Under the pieces are notes generated by a model that saw only the letters and a list, made by a program, of their open reading frames with translations, was not told the origin of the DNA and did no database searches. Positions 58,410 to 64,000 of a stretch of 64,000 bases of DNA are shown piece by piece. Within the stretch, counting starts at the first letter, position 1; every line of letters starts with the position of its first letter. Made by a program: the position numbers and the translations under genes. The DNA lies in NCBI RefSeq assembly GCF_041260155.1, contig NC_091946.1:38694776-38758775 (forward strand). Reading direction: 5' to 3'. The stretch is from Ptychodera flava (Eukaryota; Hemichordata; Enteropneusta; Ptychoderidae).

Positions 58410-59020
58410 GTTAGTCAACAAAAGATTTTATTGATGGTTTTATTCAGAGCAAATTAGACTATTGCTGTGTTGTATGGGGTGAACACAACAGAAGTGAATC
58501 TTGACAAAATCTTCGTATTTATGAATGAGGACTTTGTGTATTCTTTATGAATTGCCTATCGATACTCCTATCGATTTGAATGTCATGTCCATGAGACAAA
58601 GAATTGTATACTTCATTCCATTTTATGTGTAGATGTATGACTGGTTGTGCCCCACAGTATCTATCCAAAGTTATACGTTTATCAACGTAATACCCATGCC
58701 TATCAAGATTGTTATATTCCAAAGTCAGCTTTCAATATTGACCTGCGGGGTTTTCATTATCGTGCTTATAACTCTTGAATTCACTGCCAAATTATATCAT
58801 ATGCCTGATATATTGTAAACTTTAAAGTTACCTTGAAATAATTTAGCAAGAATATTCTTCTGTATTCTGCTTGGTTAATTCACATGTACTATGTAATTGA
58901 CTTTGTTTCATTGGTCGCTATGTTAATGGATGTTCAGTAAAAATTACTCATTGAATGACTCGGACGTCATTAAAAGTGTAAGTAAATAAACAAATAACTA
59001 AATAACTAAATAAATAAGTT
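58410..59020 (+). mobile_element. LINE 3' fragment (reverse transcriptase C-terminus)
   Basis: Translation of the plus strand gives FIDGFIQSKLDYCCVVWGEH followed by NRSE near 58430-58500. Then come MTGCAPQYLSK near 58634-58668 and a closing LPN segment. This is the usual C-terminal order of LINE ORF2 ('LDYCN..WG', 'G.AP.YL', 'LP..I'). Several stops and frame changes are present. The fragment ends in an (AAATAACT/AAAT)n tail at 58980-59015. The 5' part is missing. Confidence 0.78.
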
Positions 59021-59469
59021 CATGATGTACAAGTTCATGATGTACGTGTATCGTTTTGTTGTGTTCCCACAGTGCAAACATAATTAGCATAACGTAGGAA
59101 ATGTTAATATGCAAATGATTAAACATTGATTAACTAAACCAAGATTCTTACACGCCAACACATTATGACACCATTTACACCATAACAGATTATTTTGTGC
59201 GTATTGTTGCTCATCCGAGATTAGAAAGCCCTTGACAATTTTTTAAAAAAAACCCAAAATACTTAATTAGGTCTGGTCAAATTTATATATCCACGGAGTT
59301 ATGAAGTTTGTGTAAGACAGTAGATGACAAAGAACATATGAAAATATAGATATGTACAGTGTAGAGTTGATAGAGCAGACATTTCAACCAAGATACCAAA
59401 CCTGCTTATAACTCTAAGGTGGACATGATTAAGAGACCTTCAGACCATTTTATGTTCATTATTCAGCTT

Positions 59470-59676
59470 TTACTCTTCCCGGCTTTCGTAATACGCTTGC
59501 AAATGGGTATAAAGAATGCGTCTTGAGATGATACTTGTCATCCAGGGTGTGAATACTCCGGGAGAGAACAAAAATATGAAATAGTTCATTTTAATTTCAA
59601 AGAGTCTTCTGACAGATGTGACATATAAGAAGCCCATGAAATAACACCAAATCAAAACGTCGACTTTCTTCCACAT
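59470..59676 (-). CDS. possible terminal exon or small membrane protein, 68 aa, unrecognised
   Basis: The frame reads MWKKVDVLIWCYFMGFLYVT, then SVRRLFEIKMNYFIFLFSPG, and ends LYTHLQAYYESREE. It has two hydrophobic stretches and a charged tail, the look of the last exon of a membrane protein. A stop lies just upstream in frame and no strong splice acceptor is obvious. I do not recognise the family. It could be chance. Confidence 0.22.
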   Translation of the reverse strand: MWKKVDVLIWCYFMGFLYVTSVRRLFEIKMNYFIFLFSPGVFTPWMTSIISRRILYTHLQAYYESREE

Positions 59677-60082
59677 TCATTTTACTACACCAATATAGTC
59701 CTAACGTTTCAAGGTCTTTCGGGTGATCCAAAAGCCACCTCTTGAAAAACCCATCGCTGGTTTACAGTTCAAACTGCTTTGCACTAATTCAATGTCTTTC
59801 AGTGATGTGGAGTACTTAGAATTGTCTCCGGCATTCGGCACGTGTGATTTTTACATAGCTTGCGTGTTGCACGTGCTGGCGTGTTAGACATTCTGCTAGT
59901 TCAACAACGCCCGACAGAGTAGACTTATTACTACATGCCACGCCTTCACAATATAATGCCATTCGATGTAACCTCCTTAAAAACGGTGCCCTGATCATGC
60001 TAATTTCAAGATAAAATGCAGAGAGAGTATTAGTTTCGTTTGAAAAGAAAATCCTTTCTGAGCAGTTTTTGTTTGTACTTTT

Positions 60083-60085
<3 letters not shown>

Positions 60086-60119
<34 letters not shown>
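60086..60119. repeat. (AT)n microsatellite
   Basis: About 34 bases of alternating AT. Confidence 0.95.
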
Positions 60120-60122
<3 letters not shown>

Positions 60123-61987
60123 TATATCTTTATTGCGTGTACAGCAATATACGTTTTCCTTCATAACATCTACAAGTATCTCTTCGGTCTTAATCAGCTA
60201 TCTGCACGTCTGGGGCTAAAATTCGTATTATAGTTGTGTGCACTGCACAAAATTAAAAGGATCATATTTCCATATGATGTATCACAGAAAAGGTACGATA
60301 GCAACACTACTCTTTCATCATAATATTTTGTCTACGAACTATTAACTACAACATATACAACCATAAAGAAAATTACGACATTCTAATTTTACGTCATCAG
60401 CGTCTCCATGTTTAGTGACAGTCTGGTTTGTAAACCCTGACATTCACTCCCAAGGTCAATGGCCGAACAAGGATCAAGTTACTTTTGCGGCTGGTAAGAT
60501 GAAAACGTAGATCGTCTTCCAATGAATAAATAGGATTTCGTGAAGTTTGTTTGAGTTTATATATTCTTAATAACCTGACATAAAATAGATGATTGAATGT
60601 CTAGACAGATTTTGTGATGAACAAGTATATCCCAGAGACAGAGACAGACTTGTAACAAGAATCTGAAGTCTGTACTTTCAGACTATTACCTACAAGATGG
60701 AATTAAAACATAGTCGCAAAGATATTTATTGAAAAACCAATTTATTTCCACAAAAGTTGCTTTCGTTCACAATGAAATAAGGTAACGACAACTAGGGCAC
60801 TATTTCAGACATAATTTGCATTTTTATTGAAGATTATTTAAATATGGAAAATAACAATATAAGTTGTCTGTTACAAGAAAGAGTTCTTTTCACCGGATCA
60901 GCTACGGTGTAATCCAGAGAAATATATGACAAAGCAAAGGTTTCATCAACTTTCAACATGTATTAACACGGCGTTCAGATGTGCATTCCATCGAGCCAAT
61001 GCCAGTGCCATTTTACCCACAAATTTGAACCATAGTTTTTCTTCGAAATTCGTCGAACGGTATTGAGATACGATAATGTACCAGTGTGGTTAAATTACAC
61101 ACATTCTACAGATTTATATTCTCCTTCGTGTAAAAACGGATGAAATATGTATAAATTGTCGCCGCAAACTTATAAATAAGATCGAGGAAATAGTAATTTT
61201 CCCACTTCAGAATGTTTATCATTGTCGTGGGTGACCTTGTTTGGGTTCAGAGCGTAACAGTCGACAGCTATTAACAACTAGACACACGTACCAGAAGTTT
61301 ATTGTTTAGGTAGATAAGACATCGTGTTCTCAGTTTGTTAATTCCAAGTCTCGGTTTTTTTCGCGTAGCCAATTCAACCCATGGGTTTTATGACTTAGGT
61401 GATAATACTCCGTCAGAAGCAAATTACACGGTTTCGTTTTCCTCCGTGTTTCAAACATCAGTGTGTTTGGATGAGAACTTGTCCATTCGTCGCTGTTGGA
61501 GTGTTCTCAGATGTACATTGTTTTAGTTAATTGCAAATTCTAATTCACTGCATTCTATTTTAAAGGCGTTATTGCGTTTCAAAGAGAAAACAATGTCGGG
61601 AGAAAACTCAATTAGTCACGGTAATTGCGCTAAAATGGGAGCTACATGATTAGCATGATACAAGGGGAAATTACAACACAAAGTTCTGTCATTATACAAA
61701 GATGGAATGCATTCTTCTGTACATAATACTAAAAGAAAACTTGGTAATTTGATAGTTACCCAAAGTTGTTAAGAATAACATGCTGTGATAGGTTTTGACG
61801 CAGCGTGATTACATGTTTGTTTAGTGTGAGGAATCATATCTTAAGTCAATGCAAAGAAAACAACGCTATGCTTCGTTAATGCTATTTCTTGTTATGTACC
61901 TAAAACGGACATTATTCTGAGGGAGGCAAACAGTAATATAAATTCTTATCGTTTGTTCAATGTTTGTTGACACATTATTAGTAGCTG

Positions 61988-62059
61988 GCGTTGGTGGTGT
62001 AGTGGTTAACATAGTTGCCTTCCAAGCAATTGTCCCGGGTTCGATTCCCGGCCAACGCA
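61988..62059 (+). tRNA. tRNA-Gly (anticodon TCC)
   Basis: 72 bases that fold as a full cloverleaf. The acceptor stem is GCGTTGG/CCAACGC with discriminator A. The A box reads TGGTGTAGTGGTTAACA, and the anticodon arm is TTGC-CTTCCAA-GCAA, giving TCC. The B box is GGGTTCGATTCCC inside the T arm CCGGG/CCCGG. No intron and no CCA are encoded. It reads glycine GGA codons. The sequence is very close to vertebrate tRNA-Gly-TCC, and TTTTT follows within ten bases, so it should be a working Pol III gene. Confidence 0.97.
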
Positions 62060-62062
62060 CAC

Positions 62063-62069
62063 TTTTTGT
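62063..62069 (+). terminator. Pol III terminator of the tRNA gene
   Basis: A run of five T shortly after the tRNA 3' end (CACACTTTTTG). Confidence 0.8.
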
Positions 62070-64000
62070 CAGATTGTGTGACGAGGTCACCCAGGATGTC
62101 CAAAAATGCTCCATACAAGAAACGCCTGTTGCATACCAAGGTCATTCGAACATTTTCCGTCGATATGTAGCGTGCCGTATCTGATCGATAAATTATCATT
62201 TACAGGAACTTTAGGCGTCTAAAACTATGGCCATTATCTCTACCTTACATGTATGTAACTGGCTGTTTGAATTTTACTCAATAAGGACAACGAGTTTCAG
62301 CCAACCATTTGGCTGAAAGCTTCCCAAACGATGCACACTAGCCTTCATTTTTCTGATCCTTGCATGCAACTAAGACTTCCGCATAAATCGCTGCCAGACT
62401 TTAATATCTGTTGACTTGCTGTCGGTTGACATGATGGGCTACGTTTCAATCCAAGTTGAGTGCGATCAATAGTGATATCATTGATTACGATTTAATCCAA
62501 CATGTGTGTGATCGATATTGCTTCAGGCTCAGTTCCCGGAAGGCTTGCTCATCTTCAATGAACTTTCACATTTGTTAACATTGCGTGTATACTTAAGAGA
62601 ATATATCATCAACTGATGTTTTCACGAATACGTCAGGTAATAATAAAATGGAAAACTCAAAGACTTTACGCCCTAAAGCTACCTACCACTTTTTGGTGTA
62701 AATTCGAAGAATGTTCGTGATCGAGCGGTAAGCTTAATATTTGGTGTCGTCTATAAAGTGGTACTTAACCGATTTCAAATGAGGCGGACAGCGATATTAC
62801 GCCATTAAAACGGATGCTGTATCAAAAGATTTACAATTTACAATCACTCGACTTTTTAAAGTCGGTGACATTACTGTCGTTGTGAAAACCTCTTTCTGTC
62901 TAAACTGACATACAATGACAAACATTCAATGCTGGCTCAAGAACATCTCTCGTTTGCAGTTGAGCGGATATCTGAAAGAGACAATTTGATTGGAAATGCC
63001 TAATTTTACCTATGAAAATTAAACACCGTCTGTTATTGTTACTATTGTAGATATAAAGCAGAAAATAGTGAAGACAAGTGAAGAATAAGATATGTTAAAT
63101 TATAGCACATCTATAGTAAAAAAATTGACACATTTTGCAATGTCAATGACATAGTCGTCGTATCAAAATAATGTAACATTATAAACAAAGGAATGCTCTA
63201 TAGTTCTGCTGCGTAAAGTTTTCCTAAGAGACCTCTCCCTTGAATCATTGTTTGCGACACCCCCTAGAAAGATTACAAACAAGTCTACTACTCATTTTAA
63301 GTCGCTGGCTATTAAAGTGTGATCATATCAATGAAGTGTGCCATAATCTCGTCTTATTACATGGCCTTTTTTCCACAGATGTCGTTACAACATGTTACAG
63401 ATTTACCCTACATGCATGAGTTTGCTTTTCTTGTGATGTGTACGCAGTGATGATATCGCCCACAACCAGGAGTACGCACACTTAGAGTAATTGCTTTGTG
63501 GCAACACAGAAGTGTCCTAGAATGACAGATGAAAGCAGACGAAGTTTTTGGATATCAAGTGATAAATCTATATCAGCAATTAATATTTAGAAAATAGTTT
63601 ATATGGTTATATTTGGTGATAACATTTTCTTTTGATATGAGACAGTCCAATGATTTCAACATTATTTTCCGTTACAGATTAATGTATGCGAATTTATTGC
63701 GTGTACTGTCCCCTCAAAACCAAATTTTGTGGTTTTCAATATTAGAATTCATTACAGCATTGTAGAGAGAGGACGAAACGGTGCACAAGACGTGACTTTC
63801 TGTCATTTGTGCCATTCCATCCAGTATACAACACGGAAAAGTGAAGATGGTAAGAGAAAATGTATGCTCAACGTAAGTGAAAGTTTTATCATACTTCCAC
63901 GCGAGAATGTTGTCCATAATCATGGATGAAGAGAATCAGAATTGACAAATAAATTGCTTGTACAGAGATTATAGTTCCTAATGTACTAGAATTTGAAATT
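62070..64000. other. right-hand spacer, no gene supported
   Basis: AT-rich DNA. Short open stretches near 63714-63929 on both strands overlap each other and show no known motif. Confidence 0.45.

Larger units (their letters stand above)
59021..61987. other. spacer, one conserved-looking frame, otherwise no gene
   Basis: AT-rich DNA with an (AT)n microsatellite at 60086-60119. One short minus-strand frame (59470-59676) is listed separately. Nothing else is supported. Confidence 0.45.

Overview
The window is animal nuclear DNA. Genes are split into short exons by GT-AG introns, and the sequence is full of LINEs, foldback elements and microsatellites. The gene set (phospholipid scramblase, TMEM254, a retinol/17-beta-hydroxysteroid dehydrogenase-like SDR) together with a Polinton, Penelope-like and CR1/L2-like elements suggests a marine invertebrate deuterostome, such as a hemichordate or amphioxus. 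The species is not determined by anything I can read.

Left part (1 to about 12.8 kb): most of a Polinton/Maverick fossil. It carries protein-primed DNA polymerase B, a chromodomain integrase, a packaging ATPase, several Polinton-associated proteins, a LamG-like protein and an unusual kinase/exonuclease-type gene. Its left end lies outside the window. Right after it come three 3'-terminal exons of a plus-strand SDR gene (12873-22938). The 5' exons of that gene, with the Rossmann motif, are not in the window, so the Polinton probably sits in an intron. The introns of the SDR gene hold a 50-bp minisatellite, a decayed CR1/L2-like LINE, a hAT-like MITE with perfect 9-bp flanking repeats, and a tandem 225-bp repeat.

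Middle part: two host genes on the minus strand can be rebuilt exon by exon. The first is a phospholipid scramblase (26110-32496, seven exons, 276 aa). The second is TMEM254 (36123-46851, four exons, 122 aa). All junctions are GT-AG, all phases match, and both total lengths divide by three. The SDR and scramblase genes are convergent, and scramblase and TMEM254 run head to tail. Their introns and spacers are rich in foldback MITEs.

Right part (47.8 to 64 kb): no complete protein gene is recognised. It holds two members of a poly-C-tipped, TIR-bearing foldback family. The larger one contains a head-to-head pair of 5'-truncated Penelope-like copies with GIY-YIG endonuclease and hammerhead-ribozyme-like motifs. 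Further right are GC-palindrome minisatellites, a 1-kb array of 21-bp repeats with a 420-bp higher-order period, GA/GACA microsatellites, a LINE 3' fragment, and a well-formed tRNA-Gly(TCC) gene at 61988-62059.
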